Shown here one piece after another: positions 8,741-16,113 of a stretch of DNA of 51,416 nucleotides. The translations under genes and the position numbers were made by a program. Within the stretch, counting starts at the first letter, position 1. Each line of letters begins with the position of its first letter. Source of the stretch: an uncultured Clostridiaceae bacterium (GTDB taxonomy: Bacteria > Bacillota > Clostridia > Lachnospirales > Lachnospiraceae); assembly GCA_902477765.1 (NCBI GenBank), contig CABSIM010000012.1, forward strand, positions 1 to 51,416. Reading direction: 5' to 3'. The notes beneath the pieces were generated by a model, which was not told the origin of the DNA, ran no database searches, and worked only from the letters and a program-made list of their open reading frames with translations.

Positions 8741-9889
8741 TCACAGAAGCTCAATAAATGCTGCCATTCTGGTATTGATCTGCTCAATATCGGCCTGGGA
8801 ATAATCCGTTTCCACAACCGTATACGGAATTCCCTTTTTTTCCTTCACAAGTTTTCTTACCATGGCAGTTTCCACATTGTAGGTATGGCATGCCTGGAGA
8901 ACCAGATCCACAACTCCATCCACGTGGAAATCATCGATCAGCTGTTCCAGAAGCTGCATTCTGGCGGGGTTGGGAGACATACAGGAACATCCGATATTCA
9001 GATACTTCCTGGCCAGTGCATCGTATACATCCGGGTTTTCCTCATCCACCGGGGACAGAGGCTTCATTCCCGAACAGTTTTCGAAACATACCACAACACC
9101 GCCGTTGGCCTCAATGGCCTTTACCACTTTCAGCGCGGCACCGCCTGACGGAGATCCGGTCAGAAGAATTCTTGCCTTCTTTCCGATGTTCTTTCCCGCT
9201 GCATACTCTTCTTCAATTTTATCTGTCACGGCATTCAGTTCGTCTGCCAGCTTTTCCGTATTGATATTAAAGCCGGAGCCGTAAACCGTATTGACAATAT
9301 CCAGACCGTAAACCGGAGCCGGATCCAGCGTCATCACATACTGCAGCCGGTGCAGCGCCGCCTGAATTCCGTTTCTCTGATGAATCTGGGCACGGATGGC
9401 CTCCTCGGTAATCACGGTTTCAAACCGTTTTTCCAGTTCTTCCTTAAACCGGATCAGTTCCTGACGATACATCTGGATTCCCGCCTCCGACTGACGGTTG
9501 GGAAGTTCTATCACATATACCGGCTTAAACTCTGCCAGCATCTCATACATTTTCTTTTTTCCGTCACAGGTGGTTTCACCCACCACCAGATCCGAGAAGT
9601 AAAAAAAAGGACATTTGTCTGTTTTGGCAAATCCGTAGCTGGACTTGATCAGGGGACAGAGGTTCCTGGGCAGGTCTTTTTCAGCATCCGGAATCGTTTC
9701 ATCGGAAACGGAACAGAGTCCCACCACCGCAGCTCCCATGGCATTGGGAATTTCTCTGGGAAGATAGGTACAGAAAACTCCCACCACGGGAATTCCCTTC
9801 TCCTTATATTCCTTGATCGTCAGAAATGACTGTTTTCTTGCATCCGCAAACTCTTCAAAAATTTCCGGCAGGTCTTTTCTCAGTTCCAT
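8741..9889 (-). CDS. Double-cubane cluster protein (2-hydroxyacyl-CoA dehydratase D-like, YjiM family)
   Basis: 382 residues related to the HgdB/BcrB subunit of 2-hydroxyacyl-CoA dehydratases. The genome context (a single such subunit next to its activator) matches the YjiM-type double-cubane cluster proteins, ATP-dependent low-potential reductases known to hold an [8Fe-9S] cluster. Cysteines at about 40, 78, 93 and 108, plus a CSC pair at 301-303, are candidate ligands. The start is set at the ATG at 9889, with AAAGGA seven bases upstream, rather than an in-frame start eleven codons earlier. It is cytoplasmic and extremely oxygen-sensitive in known members. The natural substrate is unknown; known homologues reduce small molecules such as acetylene in vitro. 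No CoA-transferase or second dehydratase subunit is adjacent, which argues against a true acyl-CoA dehydratase. Confidence 0.85.
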   Translation of the reverse strand: MELRKDLPEIFEEFADARKQSFLTIKEYKEKGIPVVGVFCTYLPREIPNAMGAAVVGLCSVSDETIPDAEKDLPRNLCPLIKSSYGFAKTDKCPFFYFSDLVVGETTCDGKKKMYEMLAEFKPVYVIELPNRQSEAGIQMYRQELIRFKEELEKRFETVITEEAIRAQIHQRNGIQAALHRLQYVMTLDPAPVYGLDIVNTVYGSGFNINTEKLADELNAVTDKIEEEYAAGKNIGKKARILLTGSPSGGAALKVVKAIEANGGVVVCFENCSGMKPLSPVDEENPDVYDALARKYLNIGCSCMSPNPARMQLLEQLIDDFHVDGVVDLVLQACHTYNVETAMVRKLVKEKKGIPYTVVETDYSQADIEQINTRMAAFIELL

Positions 9890-9929
9890 ATTAACATCCT
9901 TTCCTTTCCCGCATTCCGGCATCCGGTGG

Positions 9930-10688
9930 CTATGAAATGCGCCTGTACCCCAGAACTGCCGCCCCTATGGCACCTGTATACTGCGCCAGCGGGTCCGTAA
10001 ACATTGTCCCGGTTTCCATATAATATCCCAGGACTTCTTTCATGATCTCCAGCTGGGCCAGGCCTCCGGAGAAGAACACGCGTGCATGTTTCGGGGCGAT
10101 CCTCTGGGCAAAGACCGCCGTCCGCCGGCAGATGGAATGAACACAGCCGAGAACAATATCTCCCGGATGCTTTTCCTGCGCCAGAAGTCCCACGATTTCA
10201 CTTTCCGCAAACACCGCACACATGCTGTTGATGGGAATGGGGGTCCGCCCCTTTACAAATTCATCCAGATGACTGATATCACTTCCGATGCGTCCCATGA
10301 TCATTTCCAGGAATCTGCCGGTTCCGGCTGCGCATTTGTCATTCATAAGAAAATCCGTAATCTGTCCCTGACCGTCCAGAAGAATGACCTTGCAGTCCTG
10401 TCCTCCGATGTCAATGACGACTTCGCATCCCGGACAGAGATAGGCCGCACCGGCTCCATGGCATGTGATTTCCGTGATCTTCCTGTCCGCTTCTTTCAGC
10501 AGTTCACGGCCATACCCTGTTGTCACCACGATTCCCGTATCCCCGGAAACCATTTCCGAATACAGATCCCTTAAAACTTTTCCCGGATTCATGGCCGTCG
10601 GCTGCATTCTGCAGGCCGTCACCGATGTGCCGTCAAACAGAACTCCCTTGGTCATGGTCGAGCCGGAATCAATCCCCAAGCTAAGCAT
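9930..10688 (-). CDS. Activator ATPase of the double-cubane protein (acyl-CoA dehydratase activase, YjiL family)
   Basis: A 252-residue ASKHA-fold ATPase that couples ATP hydrolysis to electron injection into the partner reductase. The phosphate-binding loop GIDSGSTMTKGVLFDG lies at residues 5-20 and a second motif, DIGGQDCKV, near 93. The two cysteines that bridge the dimer [4Fe-4S] cluster sit in NDKCAAGTGRFLE (Cys119) and NSMCAVFAESE (Cys157). Forty bases separate it from the reductase gene, and a promoter (10722-10751) lies just upstream, so the two form a bicistron. Length and motifs are normal for the family. Confidence 0.9.
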   Translation of the reverse strand: MLSLGIDSGSTMTKGVLFDGTSVTACRMQPTAMNPGKVLRDLYSEMVSGDTGIVVTTGYGRELLKEADRKITEITCHGAGAAYLCPGCEVVIDIGGQDCKVILLDGQGQITDFLMNDKCAAGTGRFLEMIMGRIGSDISHLDEFVKGRTPIPINSMCAVFAESEIVGLLAQEKHPGDIVLGCVHSICRRTAVFAQRIAPKHARVFFSGGLAQLEIMKEVLGYYMETGTMFTDPLAQYTGAIGAAVLGYRRIS

Positions 10689-10721
10689 GCGGTCTCCCCT
10701 TTTCTTTATTCAACGTCTTAC

Positions 10722-10751
10722 ATTATAACGGATTCGTGTTTCTCCGTCCAA
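10722..10751 (-). promoter_or_regulatory. Sigma-A promoter of the yjiL-yjiM-like operon
   Basis: Read on the minus strand: TTGGAC, an 18-base spacer, then TATAAT (10722-10727). The activase ATG lies 34 bases beyond the -10 box, preceded by GGGGAGA. Confidence 0.8.
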
Positions 10752-10797
10752 TCGATAAAATATATATGTTTTTTCCGATGGATTGAAAAAGCAAATC

Positions 10798-10841
10798 AAA
10801 AAAGCGCCGCAGAACCGATCAGAGATCCGTTCTGCAGCGCC
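10798..10841 (-). terminator. Terminator after rplL
   Basis: On the minus strand a long stem (GGCGCTGCAGAAC pairing with GTTCTGCGGCGC, one mismatch) is followed by TTTTTT. It lies 28 bases past the rplL stop and closes the ribosomal-protein transcript before any rpoB gene. Confidence 0.9.
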
Positions 10842-10869
10842 TGTGTCTGCTTTTCTGTGGCGGATAAAA

Positions 10870-11247
10870 TTACTTAAGAGTGATCTTAGCGCCTTCAGCT
10901 TCCAGCTTGGTCTTGATGTCGTTTGCTTCTTCCTTGGAAGCGCCTGCCTTCAGCACCTTCGGAGCGCCGTCAACAACGTCTTTTGCTTCCTTAAGGCCAA
11001 GGCCTGTTACTTCACGAACAACCTTGATAACTTTAACCTTGTTCGGGCCAACTTCTGTAAGTTCTACGTCGAACTCAGTCTTCTCTTCCTCAGCTGCTGC
11101 TGCGCCGGCACCTGCTGCTGCAACAACAACGCCTGCTGCTGCGGATACGCCGAACTCTTCCTCACATGCTTTTACTAATTCATTTAATTCCAGTACGGAT
11201 AATTCCTTGATAGCTTCGATAAATTCAGCTGTAGTTAACTTTGCCAT
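10870..11247 (-). CDS. rplL: 50S ribosomal protein L7/L12
   Basis: Stalk protein of the large subunit, which recruits translation factors. 125 residues: the N-terminal dimerisation domain (MAKLTTAEF to about 33), an alanine/glycine-rich hinge (about 35-55) and the C-terminal factor-binding domain with GLGLKEAKDVVDGAP. The start is the ATG at 11247, with GGAGG eight bases before it; an in-frame ATG five codons upstream overlaps the ribosome binding site. It lies downstream of rplJ, as is usual, and is followed by a strong terminator rather than rpoB. Confidence 0.97.
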   Translation of the reverse strand: MAKLTTAEFIEAIKELSVLELNELVKACEEEFGVSAAAGVVVAAAGAGAAAAEEEKTEFDVELTEVGPNKVKVIKVVREVTGLGLKEAKDVVDGAPKVLKAGASKEEANDIKTKLEAEGAKITLK

Positions 11248-11375
11248 TGTATTTACCTCCATAAATATTTTATATACTCGTTTGCTTTTCCTGTTTCATC
11301 ATGCAGCCGGTTTCACGTATTCTCCGGTTCCATGAGCAGCACCCCTGCGGTCAGGCCGCCGGCGCCGGAAATTTT

Positions 11376-11879
11376 TTATGCTTCTGCAGAGCCGCCGTTC
11401 TGTGCTTCTGCGATCTGATTGAGAACGCGTGCCAGATTTGCAATGGGGGACTGCATGCTGCCAAACAGTCTTCCAAGAAGAACTTCTCTGGACGGAATGG
11501 TTGCAATAACCTGAATTCCCTTCTGGTCATAGTATGTTCCGTCTACAACGCCGCCCTTTAATTCAAGCTTGTCAGCTGTCTTTGCAAACTGAGCAAGAAT
11601 TCTTGCGGGAGCAGTGGCGTCTTCCTTGGATACTGCCAATGCTGTCGGTCCTTCAAGATTTGCCTCAAGAGCTTCAAATTCTGTTCCCTTTGCAGCGAAG
11701 CGGATCATGGTATTCTTATATACTTTATAAGTAACACCGGCTTCTCTTAACTGTTTACGAAGAAGTGTATCCTGCTCAACAGTCAGTCCGCGGTAATCAA
11801 CGACAACTGCAGACTTCGCTCCGTTGAAAAGTTCAGCAATCTCAGCTACGATCGGCTGCTTTAATTCAACTTTTGCCAT
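11376..11879 (-). CDS. rplJ: 50S ribosomal protein L10
   Basis: Anchors L7/L12 dimers to the ribosome stalk base. 167 residues, starting MAKVELKQPIVAEI; the VVVDYRGLTVEQDTLLRKQLR segment (shown in part) is typical of L10, and the C-terminal alanine-rich helix binds L12. The ATG at 11879 has AGGAGG ten bases upstream; the reading frame extends 40 codons further, but this is leader sequence. Expression is expected to be limited by the L10(L12) complex acting on the leader at 12005-12150. Confidence 0.97.
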   Translation of the reverse strand: MAKVELKQPIVAEIAELFNGAKSAVVVDYRGLTVEQDTLLRKQLREAGVTYKVYKNTMIRFAAKGTEFEALEANLEGPTALAVSKEDATAPARILAQFAKTADKLELKGGVVDGTYYDQKGIQVIATIPSREVLLGRLFGSMQSPIANLARVLNQIAEAQNGGSAEA

Positions 11880-12004
11880 GAATGGTTTACCTCCTGTTTT
11901 ATTTTGGACGCAGCCGCTTCCTTCTGTCTTTTCTGCAGGCATTCCGCAGAACAGACCGGAATCCGGCCACTCGTATTGTAAAGCCGTCACAGCACTCAAA
12001 AACC

Positions 12005-12150
12005 TTGTCTTATAAGAAATAGAAAGGCCTCTCTGTCCGAACGACAGAGAGGTCTACAAAATTCCTGTGTGAGTTTTGCATATTCCTCGGCAGGTGTTTT
12101 TACCTTACGCCTTACGGCACCTGCTGTCTTCGGCATTCAATACTCGCGTA
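12005..12150 (-). promoter_or_regulatory. L10 leader with attenuator, between rplA and rplJ
   Basis: The 312-base gap between rplA and rplJ holds a structured leader. On the minus strand a GC-rich fold (about 12080-12130, with GGTGCCGTAAGGCGTAAGG and a matching CACCTGCCGAGG) comes first. A perfect 10-bp stem, extended to 13 with a wobble pair (12025-12055), then precedes the T-rich tract TTTCTATTTCTTAT (12011-12024). The location and the terminator-like end fit the ribosomal protein L10 leader family of Firmicutes, through which L10(L12) lowers rplJL expression. Confidence 0.8.
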
Positions 12151-12191
12151 TTGTATCATGATATATTCAGAATGTCAATCACTTTTCAAAA

Positions 12192-12887
12192 CTAGTTCAT
12201 TAATTTCGCTACGTTCAGCTTAACGCCCGGTCCCATGGTGGAAGTAAGCGTTACGCTCTTTAAGTAAGCGCCCTTAACGGTGCTGGGTTTTGCTTTCATG
12301 ATTGCATCCATAAGCGTCTGGAAGTTGTCCGCCAACTGTTCTTCTGTGAAAGAAGCCTTACCTACTGGCACATGGATAATGTTGGTCTTATCGAGTCTGT
12401 ACTCAATCTTACCGGCTTTGATCTCGTTGATTGCTTTTGTAACGTCCATGGTTACGGTGCCGGCCTTCGGGTTCGGCATTAAGCCCTTCGGTCCAAGTAC
12501 ACGGCCCAGACGTCCTACAACGCCCATCATGTCCGGAGTTGCAACAACAACGTCAAAATCCAGCCAGCCTTCGTTCTGGATCTTCGGAATCAGTTCCTCT
12601 GCTCCTACGTAATCAGCACCTGCTGCAGCTGCCTCATCAGCCTTCGGTCCCTTTGCGAATACAAGGATTCTTACGGTCTTTCCTGTTCCGTGAGGCAGAA
12701 CAACTGCACCGCGGATCTGCTGGTCAGCATGACGTCCGTCACAGCCTGTTCTCAGGTGAGCCTCGATAGTCTCATCAAATTTTGCAACAGCGGCTTTCTT
12801 AACCAGTGCGATAGCCTCTGCTGTATCATAAAGAGTAGTGCGGTCGATAGCTTTTGCCGCCTCTACGTATCTTTTTCCTCTTTTCAT
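12192..12887 (-). CDS. rplA: 50S ribosomal protein L1
   Basis: Binds 23S rRNA helices 76-78 at the mobile L1 stalk and also represses its own operon. 231 residues, beginning MKRGKRYVEAAKAID, with the conserved MPNPKAGTVT motif about two-thirds along. The ATG at 12887 has AGGAGG about ten bases upstream. The frame stays open for 34 codons further, but this reads through the leader and the L1-like site at 12904-12932. Upstream is rplK, separated by an unusually long 260-base spacer that contains repeats. Confidence 0.97.
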   Translation of the reverse strand: MKRGKRYVEAAKAIDRTTLYDTAEAIALVKKAAVAKFDETIEAHLRTGCDGRHADQQIRGAVVLPHGTGKTVRILVFAKGPKADEAAAAGADYVGAEELIPKIQNEGWLDFDVVVATPDMMGVVGRLGRVLGPKGLMPNPKAGTVTMDVTKAINEIKAGKIEYRLDKTNIIHVPVGKASFTEEQLADNFQTLMDAIMKAKPSTVKGAYLKSVTLTSTMGPGVKLNVAKLMN

Positions 12888-12903
12888 TCTAAAATAACCT
12901 CCT

Positions 12904-12932
12904 GTGGTGTTGACGGGGATTTTCCCTCCCAC
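12904..12932 (-). promoter_or_regulatory. L1-binding mimic in front of rplA
   Basis: On the minus strand the RNA begins GUGGGAGGG and ends CAACACCAC: outer pairs GUGG/CCAC, then an inner GGG/CCC stem, with asymmetric GA and GUCAACA internal strands. This has the shape of the L1 site in 23S rRNA (GUGGGAGG opposite GAAAUACCAC). L1 autoregulation through such mimics is established in other bacteria. It lies 16 bases before the rplA start and just upstream of the AGGAGG. Confidence 0.7.
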
Positions 12933-12985
12933 GTTCTTGTTGCTGGATTGTCTTCTGGCCTGCACCAGAACCCGCTCCTGGGCCT

Positions 12986-13033
12986 GCACTAAAACTCGCC
13001 CTTCGCCTTCGGCTCACGCTCGTTAAGTGCTTT
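12986..13033. repeat. 48-bp direct repeat, copy 1, in rplK-rplA spacer
   Basis: This copy matches the one at 13102-13149 except for a few bases. Both run from GCACTA through CTCGCCCTTCGCCTTCGGCT to GTTAAGTGCTTT. Degraded partial copies lie around 12961-12985 and 13060-13090. The core CGCCTTCGGC can form a small UUCG-type hairpin. Confidence 0.85.
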
Positions 13034-13101
13034 TCGGGTTGTTCACTCCACTAACCTCGCATTCACTCCGTTCCTGCTCGTTAAGGGTCGTGAACGGGCT
13101 C

Positions 13102-13149
13102 GCACTAGAACTCGCCCTTCGCCTTCGGCTCGCGCTCGTTAAGTGCTTT
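13102..13149. repeat. 48-bp direct repeat, copy 2, overlapping the rplK stop
   Basis: The second copy starts 116 bases after the first. Its right end contains the TAA stop codon of rplK (13148-13150), so the repeat begins precisely where coding ends. The repeats account for most of the extra length of this spacer. Confidence 0.85.
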
Positions 13150-13573
13150 AGCCCTCTACCTTGATGCCCATGCTCTTGGCTGTACCTTCGATCATGCTGG
13201 TGGCAGCCTCGATGCTTGCTGCGTTCAGGTCAGGCATTTTAAGCTCAGCGATCTTCTGAACTTCTGCTCTGGTCAGAGTTGCTACCTTTGTCTTGTTCGG
13301 TGTTGCGGAACCGGATTTGATCTTGGCAGCCTTCTTTAACAATACAGCAGCCGGCGGAGTCTTGGTGATGAAGCTGAAGCTTCTGTCCGCATATACTGTA
13401 ATCACAACCGGGATGATCATGTCGCCCTGATCAGCAGTCCTTGCATTGAACTCTTTGGTAAACTGTACGATGTTGACACCGTGCTGACCAAGAGCCGGAC
13501 CAACTGGCGGAGCCGGCGTAGCCTTTCCGGCCGGAATCTGCAATTTAATATAACCTGTTACTTTCTTTGCCAT
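13148..13573 (-). CDS. rplK: 50S ribosomal protein L11
   Basis: Forms the GTPase-associated centre with 23S rRNA. 141 residues, the standard length, starting MAKKVTGYIKLQIPAG with the proline-rich PAPPVGPALGQHG (about 20-32) and the C-terminal RNA-binding domain ending in IEGTAKSMGIKVEG. AGGAGG sits nine to ten bases before the ATG. An L1-like operator (13596-13623) lies in the leader, so L1 probably represses this gene too. It follows nusG on the same strand. Confidence 0.98.
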   Translation of the reverse strand: MAKKVTGYIKLQIPAGKATPAPPVGPALGQHGVNIVQFTKEFNARTADQGDMIIPVVITVYADRSFSFITKTPPAAVLLKKAAKIKSGSATPNKTKVATLTRAEVQKIAELKMPDLNAASIEAATSMIEGTAKSMGIKVEG

Positions 13574-13595
13574 AATTAGGCACCTCCTAAATCAT

Positions 13596-13623
13596 GTGGT
13601 AATGTCGGGGATTTCCCTCCCAC
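13596..13623 (-). promoter_or_regulatory. L1-binding mimic in front of rplK
   Basis: On the minus strand it runs from GUGGGAGGG to CAUUACCAC, with the same outer GUGG/CCAC and inner GGG/CCC pairing as the site before rplA and the same asymmetric loops. The 3' strand (GACAUUACCAC) is even closer to the 23S rRNA L1 site. It lies 23 bases before the rplK start, a position suited to translational repression by L1. Confidence 0.75.
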
Positions 13624-13690
13624 GCGTCTTTCCGCCGTCCGGATTCTGTCCCGTTTCCGGGCCAGCCCGTCACAGCCAAGGCGCTCTCTG

Positions 13691-14206
13691 TTACATCTTC
13701 TTTACTTCAGAAAAGTTCAGTTCAACCGGTGTTTCACGGCCGAACATTTCGACGTTGATCGTAAGAGACTGTTTGGACTCATTGACGGATCTTACAACAC
13801 CTACCGTATCCTTCCATGCACCGGCCATGACGACCACGGTGTCTCCCACAGCAAACTCAACGACGACTCCGGTTGTCTTAAAGCCGAGGTTCTGCATTTC
13901 TTCCTCTGTCAGAGGCACCGGCTTGGAGCCCGGTCCTACGAATCCGGTCACGCCTCTTGTATTCCGGACCACATACCATGTGTCATCATTCATGACCATA
14001 TGGATCAGCACATAACCCGGAAACATCTTGCGCTCCACCTGCTTCTGAGCACCGTTCTTCAGCTCAATTACTTCTTCCATCGGGACAGAAACCTCTAAAA
14101 TCTGATCCTGAAGCCCTCTGTTCTCGATCGTCTTTTCGATGTCAACCTTTACCTTATTCTCATATCCGGAATAAGTGTGTACAACATACCATTGCGCTTC
14201 TGACAT
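13691..14206 (-). CDS. nusG: Transcription termination/antitermination protein NusG
   Basis: Binds RNA polymerase and couples it to Rho, NusA or the ribosome. 171 residues: the N-terminal NGN domain with WYVVHTYSGYENKVKVDIE (residues 6-24) and a C-terminal KOW domain with FAVGDTVVVMAGAWKDTVG from about 117. GAGGTGAGCAT precedes the ATG. It lies 15 bases downstream of secE, the near-universal secE-nusG order, and precedes rplK. Confidence 0.98.
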   Translation of the reverse strand: MSEAQWYVVHTYSGYENKVKVDIEKTIENRGLQDQILEVSVPMEEVIELKNGAQKQVERKMFPGYVLIHMVMNDDTWYVVRNTRGVTGFVGPGSKPVPLTEEEMQNLGFKTTGVVVEFAVGDTVVVMAGAWKDTVGVVRSVNESKQSLTINVEMFGRETPVELNFSEVKKM

Positions 14207-14221
14207 ATGCTCACCTCATCC

Positions 14222-14428
14222 TTAACCAATCAATACATTCAGGCCAAACTTGATAATCAGGTCCAGGACTGCGATGATGAAACCCAGCGCTACAGTTACG
14301 GAAACGACAGCGATCGTCCTTTTCGTCAGATCTTCTTTATCCGGCCAGATAATTTTCCTGAATTCGGATTTCAGACCTTTGACAAAGTCCTTTTTGGGAG
14401 CTTTGTCATTACTTACTGTTTCTCCCAT
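14222..14428 (-). CDS. secE: Preprotein translocase subunit SecE
   Basis: Single-span clamp of the SecY channel. 68 residues: a basic N-terminal amphipathic region (KDFVKGLKSEFRKIIWPDKE, about 12-31) followed by one transmembrane helix near 40-60. This is the short Gram-positive form. It lies between rpmG and nusG on the same strand, with AAGGACG before the ATG. Confidence 0.96.
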   Translation of the reverse strand: MGETVSNDKAPKKDFVKGLKSEFRKIIWPDKEDLTKRTIAVVSVTVALGFIIAVLDLIIKFGLNVLIG

Positions 14429-14454
14429 AAATTCACGTCCTTTTGAAAACCGGA

Positions 14455-14604
14455 TTACTTAGTTTCTTTGTGCATCGTATGTCTCTTGCAGAATCTGCAG
14501 TACTTCTTTGTTTCCATGCGGTCCGGATGAGTTTTCTTATCCTTCGTCATGTTGTAGTTGCGCTGCTTGCATTCCGTGCATGCCAGTGTAATCTTTGTGC
14601 GCAC
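14455..14604 (-). CDS. rpmG: 50S ribosomal protein L33
   Basis: A 49-residue protein starting at GTG (14602-14604), with GGAGG eight bases upstream. The sequence begins MRTKITLACTECKQRNY and ends KRHTMHKETK. Two CxxC pairs (CTEC at residues 9-12 and CRFC at 36-39) form a zinc ribbon, so this is the zinc-containing C+ form of L33. It is the first gene of the secE-nusG-rplKAJL run, 26 bases before secE, with a strong promoter upstream. Confidence 0.96.
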   Translation of the reverse strand: MRTKITLACTECKQRNYNMTKDKKTHPDRMETKKYCRFCKRHTMHKETK

Positions 14605-14715
14605 GACTTCCACCTCCGTTTGATTCTTTGTAAGGCGGTCTCCTTTCTCTGCCCTTTTCAGCTATCGTAATTTTGAGCATAAAAAAAAGACCTATGTTCT
14701 TCCATTCGCCCGACC

Positions 14716-14744
14716 ATTGTATCACAGAAATACATATACGTCAA
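14716..14744 (-). promoter_or_regulatory. Sigma-A promoter of rpmG-secE-nusG
   Basis: On the minus strand TTGACG (14739-14744), a 17-base spacer and TACAAT (14716-14721). It lies about 110 bases upstream of the rpmG start and points into the operon. Confidence 0.85.
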
Positions 14745-14831
14745 GGCATTTCTCCCCGGAAACGCCGCAAAGCCCTTTATTCAAGGGATTTTTTCCATAT
14801 TTTTCCGGCATTCCCGGGGGAAAGAAGTCAG

Positions 14832-15446
14832 TTAAGGTCTCACAATTGAACCGGCCATGGCCATTTTTTCGGCAATTTCATACATATTTGTGACGCTTCC
14901 CACCTGAAGCTTTTCAGACAGTCCGTAGAAATTCAGGCAGGTGCCGCAGGTCAGGATCTCCACGCCCTGTGCCTCCAGAGTCTTTAAGTCCTCCAGGGAC
15001 TCCGAACCCTCTGCAGACAGCTTTGCGCCTCCGTTGTAAAGAAGAACTGTTTCCGGAAGAGTTTCCAGCTTTGTAAGAGCAAACACAAAGCCTTTCATCA
15101 GAATCTTTCCCAGTTCTTCGTTTCCTCCGCCCATCTGGTCAGACGAAAGCACCACAACAAATCCCTTTTTCCTTTCGTCCGGGATGCAGGAAACCGCGTC
15201 CTGCGCCTGAACCGTTTCCGTCTGTTTTCCGTTCACATGAAATACCACTTCATATTCCCCTTCTCCCTTTTTGGAAGAAGATGTTTCAAATCCTGAATGT
15301 TTTCCAAGTTTGGTGACATTTTGTACGGCGATCTCGTTGTCCACCAGGACCTTCAGTTCCCCGTTCTCCATATCCTTCAGCGCTTCCCTGGCCATCATCA
15401 CCGGCTGCGGGCACGCATATCCTCTGGCATCCACAATTTTTTCCAT
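14832..15446 (-). CDS. yedF: Sulfurtransferase-like selenium metabolism protein YedF
   Basis: 204 residues with two parts. The N-terminal TusA/SirA-like domain (residues 1-75) has the CPxP signature (VDARGYACPQPVMM, Cys near 11), a persulfide-carrier motif. The C-terminal DsrE-like domain (about 105-204) has LSSDQMGGGNEELGKILMKG and the Cys pair CGTC near 177-180. YedF fusions of this type usually accompany selenium-dependent enzymes in Clostridia, but no selA, selB, selD or tRNA-Sec gene is present here. The ATG at 15446 has GGAGG nine bases upstream. Confidence 0.85.
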   Translation of the reverse strand: MEKIVDARGYACPQPVMMAREALKDMENGELKVLVDNEIAVQNVTKLGKHSGFETSSSKKGEGEYEVVFHVNGKQTETVQAQDAVSCIPDERKKGFVVVLSSDQMGGGNEELGKILMKGFVFALTKLETLPETVLLYNGGAKLSAEGSESLEDLKTLEAQGVEILTCGTCLNFYGLSEKLQVGSVTNMYEIAEKMAMAGSIVRP

Positions 15447-15591
15447 CAGACACAACCTCCATCTCTGCAATATTCATACAAGGTCCAGATCAGCTATATT
15501 TTAACTCTGCCCGGCACCATGCGCAAGATTTCCTGCTTCCTGCATGTATAGAATTTTACATGGATCTTTTATGTTTCCATCGTTTTTTTCT

Positions 15592-16098
15592 TTAGCATCC
15601 GTGCTCACGGAACATGCGCTGGTAAATATGAATGTCCAGACGGCGTCCGAATTTCTTCCCTGCCTCCCGGATCGTTCCGCACAGCGTAAATCCGAATTCC
15701 CGGTGAAGAATCATGCTTCCCTCGTTTTCTCCTGATATCACGGATATTACGGAATGGATATCCGGCCGTCTCCCGGCCTCTTCCAGAATCGCTCCCATCA
15801 GCGCCCTGGCAATTCCCTGTCTTCTGAAATTCCGGTCTACGTACAGGGACAGCTCCACCGTTTCCTCATATGCTTCCCTGGCACGGTAAGCGGAAAGACT
15901 GGCATATCCCACCGGCCTTCCGTCCTTTTCCGCCACAAGCAGAGGATGGTTTCCCCGGTTATGGTCCGTCAGCCACCGGCGGCGTTCCTCCAGAGTTCTG
16001 GGCGTCATATCAAAGGTGGCTGTACCGTGTTCCACCTCGTAATTATATATGGAAAGAAGTGCTTCCAGATCTTCTTCCCGTGCCGTTCTGATGATCAT
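15592..16098 (-). CDS. GNAT N-acetyltransferase, phosphinothricin acetyltransferase-like
   Basis: 168 residues of one GNAT fold: an N-terminal MIIRTAREEDLEALLSIYN strand-helix, an acetyl-CoA-binding loop RNFRRQGIARALM (about 93-105) and a C-terminal HREFGFTLCGTIREAGKKFG typical of the Pat/YwnH-like group. Members acetylate small amines such as phosphinothricin, methionine sulfone or sulfoximine; the substrate here is unknown. It stands 15 bases after comF on the same strand, with GGACTGG before the ATG. Confidence 0.8.
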   Translation of the reverse strand: MIIRTAREEDLEALLSIYNYEVEHGTATFDMTPRTLEERRRWLTDHNRGNHPLLVAEKDGRPVGYASLSAYRAREAYEETVELSLYVDRNFRRQGIARALMGAILEEAGRRPDIHSVISVISGENEGSMILHREFGFTLCGTIREAGKKFGRRLDIHIYQRMFREHGC

Positions 16099-16113
16099 GT
16101 TTCCAGTCCTTTC

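Noticed and set aside
8274..8744. A 156-codon minus-strand frame between gmhA and the double-cubane gene
   Set aside because: It crosses the terminator hairpin at 8531-8570 and overlaps the gmhA start in another frame; its composition is Arg/Lys/Glu-rich and unlike the neighbours.
11880..11999. N-terminal extension of L10 in the open frame
   Set aside because: The frame continues 40 codons upstream, but L10 homology starts at MAKVELKQ and AGGAGG sits right before that ATG; the extension lies in leader RNA.
12961..13149. CRISPR-like array in the rplK-rplA spacer
   Set aside because: Only two good copies, no regular spacers and no cas genes; the copies are direct repeats with degraded relatives.
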